DNA of 64,000 nucleotides from an uncultured bacterium (GTDB taxonomy: Bacteria > Bacillota > Clostridia > Lachnospirales > Lachnospiraceae). The stretch is taken from the NCBI GenBank assembly GCA_905215625.1, contig CAJMQQ010000001.1:45719-109718 (forward strand). The letters are read 5' to 3'. The position numbers were made by a program, and so were the translations under genes. The notes under the pieces were generated by a model, which had not been told where the DNA came from, did not search any database, and saw only the letters and a program-made list of their open reading frames with translations. Shown here piece after piece: positions 53,482 to 60,733 of the stretch (position 1 is the stretch's first letter; every line of letters begins with the position of its first letter).

Positions 53482-53903
53482 AACCGTGAGCCCTCCTTAA
53501 TTTCTTTTGTCTTGCTCTGAAACTCATAACGCTTTTCCAGACGGCGCAGTTTTGCCGCATACTCCCTCATTCCTTTAGACGCATTCTGGTAGCGGTAAGA
53601 CGCAATTGCTGCCGTAATTGCCAGATATAGGATAAGTCCTGCCAGGTAAACGCCTGCCAGCAGTTTTCCCTGTTTGATCAGATCGTAAAAATTCGTGGTG
53701 TTGAGGATCTTATCTAAGTTGTAAAGTCCCCAAATCAACAGACACATCAGGGCGCACAGCGTATAATTAAAAAAGCTTCTCATTATCCTGCTTCCGATGT
53801 AATCGCTTTTAAAATATTTATGATAAGGAAATACCCGCTTTCCCTTCTTTTTTTCAAACATTGCGATTTCCGTCATTAATCTGATTTTTTCTTCATTCAG
53901 CAT
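53478..53903 (-). CDS. Two-helix membrane protein of unknown function
   Basis: A 141-residue protein with two membrane helices (about residues 43-63 and 79-100) and charged ends; the C-terminal part (KLRRLEKRYEFQSKTKEIKEG) may be a short coiled coil. ATG at 53903 has GAGGGG 7-8 bases upstream. It is the first gene of the cdaA-pts run, under an extended -10 promoter. Function unknown. Confidence 0.75.
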   Translation of the reverse strand: MLNEEKIRLMTEIAMFEKKKGKRVFPYHKYFKSDYIGSRIMRSFFNYTLCALMCLLIWGLYNLDKILNTTNFYDLIKQGKLLAGVYLAGLILYLAITAAIASYRYQNASKGMREYAAKLRRLEKRYEFQSKTKEIKEGSRL

Positions 53904-53937
53904 AGACTTTGCCCCTCTATCCATAAGATATCAATTT

Positions 53938-53946
53938 AGTATACCA
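53938..53946 (-). promoter_or_regulatory. Extended -10 promoter of the cdaA-pts run
   Basis: TGGTATACT on the minus strand (53946-53938), about 35 bases before the first ATG. No good -35 is seen. It is divergent from the thiamine operon promoter about 60 bases away. Confidence 0.6.
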
Positions 53947-54007
53947 CAATTATCAGATATTGGCGAGTGCATCTGGATAAATTTTTACATTTTTTTGATA
54001 CAATTGC

Positions 54008-54036
54008 TTGTAATTTCTATTTTGTCAGAGTATACT
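54008..54036 (+). promoter_or_regulatory. Promoter of the thiamine salvage operon
   Basis: -35 TTGTAA (54008-54013), 17-base spacer, -10 TATACT (54031-54036). Transcription would begin just before the riboswitch. Confidence 0.7.
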
Positions 54037-54049
54037 GATAGCAAAATAA

Positions 54050-54147
54050 AGCAGGGGAGCTTGTGTTTGCAGGCTGAGAGGAAGTCATCTAACTTCGACC
54101 CTTTACCTGATGCGGATAATGCCGCCGTAGGAAGTCCTTTCACAGTG
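54050..54147 (+). ncRNA. TPP riboswitch (THI element)
   Basis: The conserved core is present in order: GGGGAGCTTG (54054 on), GGCTGAGAGG (54072 on), GACCCTTTACCTGAT (54097 on), GCGGATAATGCC (54112 on) and GTAGGAAGT. Thiamine pyrophosphate binding is expected to shut off thiM-thiE-thiD through the hairpin just downstream. Confidence 0.95.
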
Positions 54148-54155
54148 ATTTTTTA

Positions 54156-54188
54156 CAGGAGATGCCGCAGGGGTATCTCCTGTTTTTT
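54156..54188 (+). terminator. Riboswitch-controlled intrinsic terminator
   Basis: CAGGAGAT (54156-54163) and ATCTCCTG (54175-54182) form a perfect 8-bp stem followed by TTTTTT (54183-54188). It lies between the aptamer and thiM, so control is by transcription termination. The stem also holds an AGGAGA stretch that is not the thiM ribosome site. Confidence 0.9.
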
Positions 54189-54221
54189 ATTATTGCTTTC
54201 TATAGAAAGGATTTTTATCTT

Positions 54222-55043
54222 ATGTTTCAGTCTGTTCTCGAAGCGGTCCGCAAAAAAAAGCCGCTTATCCACAGTATTACCAATTATGTAACTGCCAATG
54301 ACTGCGCCAATATTCTTTTGGCCTGCGGCGCATCTCCGATTATGGCAGATGATCCAGCCGAAGCAAAAGAGATTACCGCAGGCTGTGACGGTCTGGTTTT
54401 AAATCTTGGCACCTTAAGCAGGCAGCGATTGGATTCTATGCTTCTTGCCGGCAAAACATCCAACACTTTGTGCCATCCTATCGTTTTTGATCCGGTAGGC
54501 GCCGGTGTTTCCCAGTTCCGAACAGACGCGGCGCAGACGCTTTTAGCCAGGCTTCATTTTTCTGTTATCCGTGGAAATCTGTCGGAAATCAAGGCTCTGA
54601 CTATGGGAAGCTGCTCTTCCAGAGGCGTAGATGCAGGCTCTTCCGATAACATCACAGAGCAAAATCTGGAAAAAGCCGCCGCCTTTGCCAAAACTGCCTC
54701 CAGAAAACTAGGCGCCGTTGTGGCGATTACCGGTATAATTGACCTGGTAAGCGATGAAACCACCACCTACTGCATCAAAAACGGCCATCCTCTTATGGCT
54801 TCTGTAACCGGAACCGGATGCCAGCTTTCCGCCCTGACTGCTGCTTTTGCCGCCTCTTTTCCTGACGATTTGGCAAAAGCCTCTGCTGCCGCTGTATGCG
54901 CCATGGGACTTGCCGGAGAAACTGCCGCGAGACGTATGAAGCCGCAGGATGGAAATGTTTCTTACCGTACTTATCTGATTGACGCCGTTTTTAATATGAC
55001 GCCAGAAATTCTGGAGAAGGGAGCGAACTATGAAATGCGATAA
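54222..55043 (+). CDS. thiM: Hydroxyethylthiazole kinase
   Basis: A 273-residue kinase that phosphorylates salvaged 4-methyl-5-hydroxyethylthiazole. Motifs: PLIHSITNYVTANDCANILLA (partly quoted), GASPIMADD, DPVGAG, RGNLSEI and the anion hole GTGCQLSA. The ATG at 54222 (MFQSVLEAVRKKKP) with GAAAGG upstream is the start; longer frames would begin inside the terminator stem. It overlaps thiE by 14 bases. Confidence 0.96.
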   Translation: MFQSVLEAVRKKKPLIHSITNYVTANDCANILLACGASPIMADDPAEAKEITAGCDGLVLNLGTLSRQRLDSMLLAGKTSNTLCHPIVFDPVGAGVSQFRTDAAQTLLARLHFSVIRGNLSEIKALTMGSCSSRGVDAGSSDNITEQNLEKAAAFAKTASRKLGAVVAITGIIDLVSDETTTYCIKNGHPLMASVTGTGCQLSALTAAFAASFPDDLAKASAAAVCAMGLAGETAARRMKPQDGNVSYRTYLIDAVFNMTPEILEKGANYEMR

Positions 55044-55671
55044 AACCTATATGCTTTTGTATGGAGTAACCGATCGGGCCTGGACCGGATCCCAGAGCTT
55101 GTACCAGCAGGTAGAATCCGCCTTAAAAGGCGGCGTAACCTGTATCCAGCTTCGGGAAAAAGACCTGGATAAAGAGACGTTTTTAAAAGAAGCCATTGAA
55201 CTTTGCAAACTATGCCATCAATACCGCGTTCCTTTTATAATCAATGACAATGTAGAAATTGCTTTAGCTTGTAAGGCTGACGGAATCCACGTAGGACAGG
55301 ATGATATGTCCCCTGCCCAGATAAGATCTCTTGTTGGTGACCAGATGATCATTGGAGTTTCTGCCCACAGTGTTTTGGAAGCACAGAAAGCTGTCCGCGA
55401 CGGAGCGGATTATCTGGGCGTTGGCGCAATGTTTTCCACTTCTACCAAAGCAGACGCCCGGCCTCTTTCTCTGGAAACCCTTCGGGACATCTGCCAGTCC
55501 GTCCCGGTTCCCGTAGTCGCCATCGGCGGAATCAGCAAAGACAATATTTTATCTCTTTCCGGAAGCAAGGCAGACGGCGTTGCCCTGGTCAGCGCGATTT
55601 TCGGCGCAAAAGACATTGTGCAGGCCTGCAGAGATTTATATCAGTTATCCAGACAGATGACAGAATCTTAA
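55030..55671 (+). CDS. thiE: Thiamine phosphate synthase
   Basis: A 213-residue TIM-barrel enzyme that joins HMP-PP and thiazole phosphate to thiamine phosphate. CIQLREKDLD, FIINDNVEIALACKADGIHVGQDD (partly quoted), GVSAHS, GADYLGVGAMFST and VAIGGIS are the family motifs. GAAGGGAG precedes the ATG inside thiM. Second gene of the operon. Confidence 0.96.
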   Translation: MKCDKTYMLLYGVTDRAWTGSQSLYQQVESALKGGVTCIQLREKDLDKETFLKEAIELCKLCHQYRVPFIINDNVEIALACKADGIHVGQDDMSPAQIRSLVGDQMIIGVSAHSVLEAQKAVRDGADYLGVGAMFSTSTKADARPLSLETLRDICQSVPVPVVAIGGISKDNILSLSGSKADGVALVSAIFGAKDIVQACRDLYQLSRQMTES

Positions 55672-55687
55672 AAGGAGGAAGTTTGAA

Positions 55688-56473
55688 ATGAACACTGTTT
55701 TATCCATTGCCGGAAGCGACTGCAGCGGCGGAGCCGGCATCCAGGCAGATTTAAAAACCATGACCATGAACGGCGTCTATGCCATGAGCGCCATCACGGC
55801 CCTGACGGCCCAGAATACCACCGGAGTCGATGGAATCCTGGAGGTTCCTCCAGAATTTTTAAAGAAGCAGCTGGATATGATCTTTACCGACATTTTTCCA
55901 GATGCTGTCAAAATCGGAATGGTTGCCAGTTCCCAGCTTATTGAAGTAATCGCAGAACGTCTTTCGTTTTATGGCGCTAAAAATATTGTGGTGGATCCGG
56001 TTATGGTGGCTACTTCCGGTTCCCGTTTAATGGAGTCCGAAGCCGTCCTTTCTTTGAAAAACCGGCTGTTTCCCCTTGCTGCAGTTATTACCCCCAACAT
56101 TCCGGAGGCAGAAGTCCTGTCCGGCATGGCCATCTCCAATGAACATCAGATGGAAAAAGCAGCCAGAATCATCAGTCAGGATTCCGGCTGCGCAGTTTTT
56201 CTGAAAGGCGGCCATCTTATTAATGACGCCAATGACCTGCTTTTTGCAGATGATAACTGTAAATGGTTTTTCGGCAAGCGAATCCAGAATCCCAATACTC
56301 ACGGAACCGGATGCACCCTGTCCAGCGCCATTGCATCGAACCTGGCAAAAGGATATGATCTGGAAACCTCTGTATCCAATGCCAAGGCTTATCTTTCCGG
56401 CGCCCTTTCCGCTATGCTGGACTTAGGAAAGGGGCGCGGCCCCATGGATCACGGATATACATTAAACCGTTAA
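55688..56473 (+). CDS. thiD: Bifunctional HMP kinase / HMP-phosphate kinase
   Basis: A 261-residue ribokinase-fold enzyme making HMP-PP. SIAGSDCSGGAGIQADLKTM (20 residues), the central DPVMVATSGSRLM, TPNIPEAEVLSG and HGTGCTLSSAIASNLA are all present. AAAGGAGG lies upstream of the ATG. With thiM and thiE it completes salvage of both thiamine moieties; no de novo thiC or thiG is here. Confidence 0.96.
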   Translation: MNTVLSIAGSDCSGGAGIQADLKTMTMNGVYAMSAITALTAQNTTGVDGILEVPPEFLKKQLDMIFTDIFPDAVKIGMVASSQLIEVIAERLSFYGAKNIVVDPVMVATSGSRLMESEAVLSLKNRLFPLAAVITPNIPEAEVLSGMAISNEHQMEKAARIISQDSGCAVFLKGGHLINDANDLLFADDNCKWFFGKRIQNPNTHGTGCTLSSAIASNLAKGYDLETSVSNAKAYLSGALSAMLDLGKGRGPMDHGYTLNR

Positions 56474-56482
56474 TCCATTCAG

Positions 56483-56516
56483 ACGGCCTGCTGCTATTTC
56501 CCGGTGCAGGCCGTTT
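56483..56516 (+). terminator. Terminator of the thiamine operon
   Basis: ACGGCCTG (56483-56490) and CAGGCCGT (56507-56514) form an 8-bp stem followed by a short TTTATT. It reaches the stop of the convergent ABC permease. Confidence 0.65.
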
Positions 56517-57726
56517 ATTCATACCGCAGGGCGTCAATCGGGTCGGCTTTTGCCGCCTTAGAAGCAGGATAAAGTCCGAAGAAAATCCCGACCACTGCGG
56601 AAAATGACACTGCCATAATCACAACTCCTGGTTTTACCACTACCGGTATTCCAAATGCCATACCGCCCAGACTGACCAGCCCGACGGACAGAACGACTCC
56701 CAGGATTCCCCCAAAGGCTGAAAGCAGTGCCGACTCAGTCAGGAACTGAATCAGCACGTCCCTGGTTCTGGCTCCTAAAGCTTTCCGGATGCCGATTTCC
56801 CTGGTTCGTTCCGTAACAGACACCAGCATGATATTCATAATTCCAATTCCGCCTACTAAAAGAGAAATCGCGGCAATTCCTCCGACTGCGGCAGAAATAC
56901 CTCCCATCATGCTGTCTACGCTTGCCATCTCATCAATGGCCGTCTGAACAAAATAGTCTTCCGGCATTCTTCCCTTCATCTTGGCGATAAAAGCAGTCAG
57001 ACGGTTGAAGAAGTCCGGCAGATCGACGTTGTCCTTTGCAAATACGTGACAGGAGTAAAAATAGTCGTTTGGCCAGGTCAAAAGGGTGTAGGGAATAAAT
57101 GCCGATCCGGTATCGCTTCCGCTTCCCATCATAAGCGCCATAAAGGGACTCATTTCCTTGCGGTATACGCCTACAATGTTATATTCTTCTGTATTGCCGT
57201 AAATCGTTGTTCGGAAAGTTTTTCCCACTGCGTCTGCTGTCCCGAACAAGTTTATGGCACTCTGCTCTTCTATGACAATATTTTTCTTTCTTCCTAAAAT
57301 ATCTCCTTCATTCAGGTAACGCCCTGCTACCATGGTAACCGGCTGTACATCTATGTAATTATAATCAATGCCGGTAAATTCAAACTTCATCTTGGTTCTT
57401 CCGGCCTGGACTTCAGCGCTGACATACGCGCTGCTGTCCATATAAGCGATCTCGTCCCCAAAAACCTCGTCAATCCGCTCTAAATCGTCCAGAGTAAAAT
57501 AATCGCTCTGATGAGTATCTTCAATCCAGTAGCCGATCGAAATGTAGGCCTGGGTCAGTCCCACATCTTTATACAAATCCGTAAACATACTTCTCATTGT
57601 ATCGCCAATGGACACAATCGAAATAACCGATCCAATGCCGATAATAATTCCAAGCATGGTCAGAAACGCCCGCATTTTATTGGCTTTAATGGCATGAAAT
57701 GCCATCGACATATTTTCAAACAGCAT
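56515..57726 (-). CDS. MacB-type ABC transporter permease (FtsX fold)
   Basis: A 403-residue permease with one N-terminal helix (MRAFLTMLGIIIGIGSVI), a large external MacB-PCD domain (about 40-270), and three C-terminal helices in the FtsX domain, with the characteristic SVTERTREIGIRKALGAR and the end SKAAKADPIDALRYE. Mechanotransmission-type exporters of peptides, toxins or antibiotics have this form. It is third in an adaptor - ATPase - permease operon. Confidence 0.94.
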   Translation of the reverse strand: MLFENMSMAFHAIKANKMRAFLTMLGIIIGIGSVISIVSIGDTMRSMFTDLYKDVGLTQAYISIGYWIEDTHQSDYFTLDDLERIDEVFGDEIAYMDSSAYVSAEVQAGRTKMKFEFTGIDYNYIDVQPVTMVAGRYLNEGDILGRKKNIVIEEQSAINLFGTADAVGKTFRTTIYGNTEEYNIVGVYRKEMSPFMALMMGSGSDTGSAFIPYTLLTWPNDYFYSCHVFAKDNVDLPDFFNRLTAFIAKMKGRMPEDYFVQTAIDEMASVDSMMGGISAAVGGIAAISLLVGGIGIMNIMLVSVTERTREIGIRKALGARTRDVLIQFLTESALLSAFGGILGVVLSVGLVSLGGMAFGIPVVVKPGVVIMAVSFSAVVGIFFGLYPASKAAKADPIDALRYE

Positions 57727-57727
57727 A

Positions 57728-58525
57728 TTATGCCTCCTTCCCTTTATTGCCTACATGGTACAGACCTTCCATATGATTTTCATGTCCTGTAACCGTAGGA
57801 TTGGGATTGATTTCATCGCTGACCACTTTTCCATCCTGGAACCGGATAATCCGGTGGGTAAATGCCGCGATGTTTTCTTCATGGGTGACCACAACCACTG
57901 TCGCGCCTTCCCGATGAAGTTCGCTGAAAATCTCCATAATCTCAATGGATGACGCTGTATCCAGATTTCCAGTAGGCTCGTCTGCCAGGATAAGAGGCGG
58001 CTCGTTGGCCAGCGCCCTGGCAATTGCCACTCTCTGCCTCTGGCCTCCAGAAAGTTCATTGGGCATATGTTCAAACCGCTGGCCCAGACCAACCTTTTCC
58101 AACAGTACCAGCGCCCTCTGCCGCCGTTCTTTCTTTGGCTTTCTGGCATAAATCATGGGGATTTCTACATTTTTTACTGCAGACGTCCTGGCAATCAGGT
58201 TAAAAGACTGGAATACAAAGCCAATTTTCCGGTTTCTGACATCGGAAAGCTCGTTGGGACTTAATGCGGCGGTATCTACCCCGTCTAAGTAATAATGTCC
58301 AAGAGTCGGCCGGTCAAGACAGCCTAAAATATTCATCAACGTTGATTTTCCCGAACCAGACTGGCCCATAATGGCCACAAATTCCCCCCGTTTAATGGTC
58401 AGGTTGATTTTCTTCAGACCCAATACTTTAATTGCTCCCGTATCGTAAATCTTTACCAGATCTTCTAGCCGGATTAAGTCTTCCTGGACATTTTCAGTGG
58501 AGTAAGCCGAAACTTTTCTCTTCAT
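57728..58525 (-). CDS. MacB-type ABC transporter ATP-binding protein
   Basis: A 265-residue ATPase. Walker [11 protein letters not shown]-loop FVFQSFNL, signature [15 protein letters not shown], Walker [13 protein letters not shown] and the H-loop VVVTHEE are all intact. One base separates it from the permease gene and ten from the adaptor gene. Confidence 0.96.
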   Translation of the reverse strand: MKRKVSAYSTENVQEDLIRLEDLVKIYDTGAIKVLGLKKINLTIKRGEFVAIMGQSGSGKSTLMNILGCLDRPTLGHYYLDGVDTAALSPNELSDVRNRKIGFVFQSFNLIARTSAVKNVEIPMIYARKPKKERRQRALVLLEKVGLGQRFEHMPNELSGGQRQRVAIARALANEPPLILADEPTGNLDTASSIEIMEIFSELHREGATVVVVTHEENIAAFTHRIIRFQDGKVVSDEINPNPTVTGHENHMEGLYHVGNKGKEA

Positions 58526-58535
58526 AAAACGCCCC

Positions 58536-59849
58536 CTATTCTGCGGCAGCTGACGGCATTACAGTCACGCTTGTCCCTTCTGTCAGTCCTGCATCCGGAG
58601 TTACAATGTAGTTCATTCCTTCCATCAATGCCCCTCCCTCTGCCGGGAAAACTTCTATACTGATGTCGCTTTCTATGCCGGTTGTTACCGGTACCATATG
58701 GCAGACACCATCTTCCACAGTTACCAGCGCATTGGTTCCATCTGCTTCTGTGAGGAGTGCGGAGATTGGCACTACCCAGGTATCTTCTGCTTCTTCCAGC
58801 ACAATGGCTGCCTTTGCCGTAATCCCTGCAATCAGTCTGGTATGCTCATCCATAACTCGGATCATGGTTGGGATAACCCGCTCTGTCGATCCACCGCCTT
58901 TTTCTTCCCCAGTAGGAGAAATGGAAATTACTTCTCCATTTACGCTTTCCCCTCCTAAAATATCTGCAGTGATTTCTGCCTTCTGGCCTTTCTTTACCTT
59001 TCCAATGGAATACTCGCTGATTTTGATCTCCAGCTCCAGGGTGTCCAGATTTTCAATGATAAACATCGGCTCGTTGTCTTCGGATTTGTCTGCAAACTGG
59101 CCCACTTTACTATTTACCCGGACTACGGTTCCGGAAATAGGAGCCTTGATTACTGCCTCTTCCAGATTTTCCTTTGCCTTATCCAGATTGTACTGGGCAT
59201 TTTTGATTTCCAAATCATAGGACTTGTCTGTTACCACATGGCCGTCTTCTAATGTATATCCATCTACTGCCCGCTTTGCATCGGAAAGAGCATTGGCTGC
59301 AGTCTCCAGCTCAACAGCAGAAATCCCGCCTGCCTGGGCCAGAACGCTCTGCCGGTTGTAGTTTGCCTGAGCTGTCTGGTAATCCTGTACCGCTTTGGCG
59401 TAGCCATTCTGGGTATCCTGAAGGGTCTCTTCTTTTTTTGCCACAGCCAGGTCATAAGAATTCTGGGCAATTTCCAGCTCTTTTAATAAATCGGAATCAT
59501 CAATTTCTGCCAGAATCTGTCCTTCTGTTACTTTATCGCCCTCTTTTACTGCAATGCTCTTAATTTCCGCATGAAGATTGGATACCACATCTACGCTGTC
59601 CGTACCGGAAACCGGACCGCTGACAGAAAGGACGTTCTGGATGCTGCCCTTTTCTAACTGTGCAGTCTGGACCACCGGAGCCGTTTCTTTCTTTCCACCA
59701 AATATCTGAACGCCTGCAAACAGTACAATCATTGCCGCTCCGCATCCAAACAGGATCTTTTTCTTTTTTCCAACTGGCCGTCTGCCTTTTTTCTTTTTTG
59801 TATTTGTTTCGGATAATAATTCCTGTATCTGCTGATCCAATTCACTCAT
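58536..59849 (-). CDS. Efflux adaptor protein (MacA/HlyD-like)
   Basis: A 437-residue membrane-fusion protein. Basic N-terminus, one membrane helix at about 30-50, lipoyl half-motifs (IKSIAVKEGDKVTEGQILAEIDD and APISGTVVRVNSKVGQ, partly quoted), a helical hairpin (about 120-230) and a beta-barrel. In Gram-positive bacteria such adaptors work with MacB-like pumps. AGGAGG lies 8 bases before the ATG. First gene of the operon, divergent from a TetR gene. Confidence 0.93.
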   Translation of the reverse strand: MSELDQQIQELLSETNTKKKKGRRPVGKKKKILFGCGAAMIVLFAGVQIFGGKKETAPVVQTAQLEKGSIQNVLSVSGPVSGTDSVDVVSNLHAEIKSIAVKEGDKVTEGQILAEIDDSDLLKELEIAQNSYDLAVAKKEETLQDTQNGYAKAVQDYQTAQANYNRQSVLAQAGGISAVELETAANALSDAKRAVDGYTLEDGHVVTDKSYDLEIKNAQYNLDKAKENLEEAVIKAPISGTVVRVNSKVGQFADKSEDNEPMFIIENLDTLELEIKISEYSIGKVKKGQKAEITADILGGESVNGEVISISPTGEEKGGGSTERVIPTMIRVMDEHTRLIAGITAKAAIVLEEAEDTWVVPISALLTEADGTNALVTVEDGVCHMVPVTTGIESDISIEVFPAEGGALMEGMNYIVTPDAGLTEGTSVTVMPSAAAE

Positions 59850-59910
59850 TTTTTCATCCTCCTGTTCTCCTCTTCTTTTTCTTATAACGAGCGGCAGATT
59901 TTCCTGCCTT

Positions 59911-59948
59911 CAAGAAATAGAAAATTTTTGTAAATTTTCTATTTCTTG
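59911..59948. repeat. Perfect 38-base inverted repeat in divergent efflux/TetR region
   Basis: Arms CAAGAAATAGAAAATTT (59911-59927) and AAATTTTCTATTTCTTG (59932-59948) are exact reverse complements of 17 bases with a TTGT loop. It lies between the adaptor gene and the TetR gene and upstream of the TetR -10 box. An operator for the TetR protein is the simplest reading; it lacks a T-run of a terminator. Confidence 0.85.
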
Positions 59949-59959
59949 TGTTTCTTTCA

Positions 59960-59968
59960 TGGTATAAT
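59960..59968 (+). promoter_or_regulatory. Extended -10 promoter of the TetR gene
   Basis: TGGTATAAT, a perfect extended -10, starts 12 bases after the inverted repeat and about 60 bases before the GTG start. No convincing -35 is seen; its place is taken by the repeat. Confidence 0.75.
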
Positions 59969-60029
59969 TTTAGCATCCGTGTACAACAAAACATTCCCAA
60001 TATTTCTATAGAAAGACGAGGTGGCGTCT

Positions 60030-60610
60030 GTGTCTCAGATTACCAAAAGGGCTTTGGAAGCCTCTCTAAAAAAATGCTGTTAAAAAAGCCTTTAGATAAA
60101 ATTACGATTACGGATTTGACCGACGACTGCGGCATTAACCGCATGACCTTTTACTATCATTTTAAAGACATTTATGACCTTGTAGAATGGGCTTGTGAAG
60201 AAGATGCCAGGGAAGCGCTGGCTGGAAAAAAGACTTATGATACCTGGCAGCAGGGACTTTTACAGATTTTTCAGGCGGTTCTGGACAACCGGCCCTTTAT
60301 CCTCAATGTGTACCGTTCCATAAGCAGGGAACAGATTGAACGATATTTATACCGGCTGACCTATGACCTGCTGATTAGCGTTGTCGAGGAACAGGCTTCC
60401 GGCCTGGATGTGTGCCAGAAAGACAAGGAATTTATTGCTCATTTTTATAAATATGGGTTTGTCGGACTGCTATTAGACTGGATTCGTCAGGATATGAAAG
60501 AAAAACCAGAAGTGCTGATCGAACGGCTCGCTTTCCTCATGCAGGGAAATATCGCTTCTGCTTTAGAGCATTTTTCAGCAGACACTTCCCCATCAAATCC
60601 ACTGAAATGA
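60030..60610 (+). CDS. TetR family regulator with frame break at an A7 tract
   Basis: The natural start is GTG at 60030, with GAGG about 8 bases upstream, giving VSQITKRALEASLKK, the normal N-terminus of DhaS-like TetR proteins. After the A7 run (60068-60074) this frame stops at TAA 60081-60083. The rest of the protein, MLLKKPLDKITITDL, helix-turn-helix CGINRMTFYYHF and the C-terminal domain to 60610, is in the -1 frame. CTA-AAA-AAA forms a correctly phased A-AAA-AAA slippery heptamer; slipping back one base gives SLKKMLLKKPLDK without a gap, 193 residues. It could be programmed frameshifting, transcript slippage, phase variation or a base-calling error. It is divergent from the efflux operon it probably controls. 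Confidence 0.8.
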
Positions 60611-60733
60611 TAAATTTTTTTACAATATATCCTACTGTGATGGGTTTCTTATCACGGCGGGATTTCTGTTTATTGCAGCCTATACCCAAACCTGTTACCT
60701 TATAACTATCAAAGAGGTACAGGAGGTATGGTT

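Noticed and set aside
59948..60029. A longer upstream start (GTG 59948) for the TetR gene in the main frame
   Set aside because: The GTG lies in the inverted repeat, upstream of the -10 box, without a ribosome site, and would give a non-TetR N-terminus; the GTG at 60030 in the other frame gives the family sequence.
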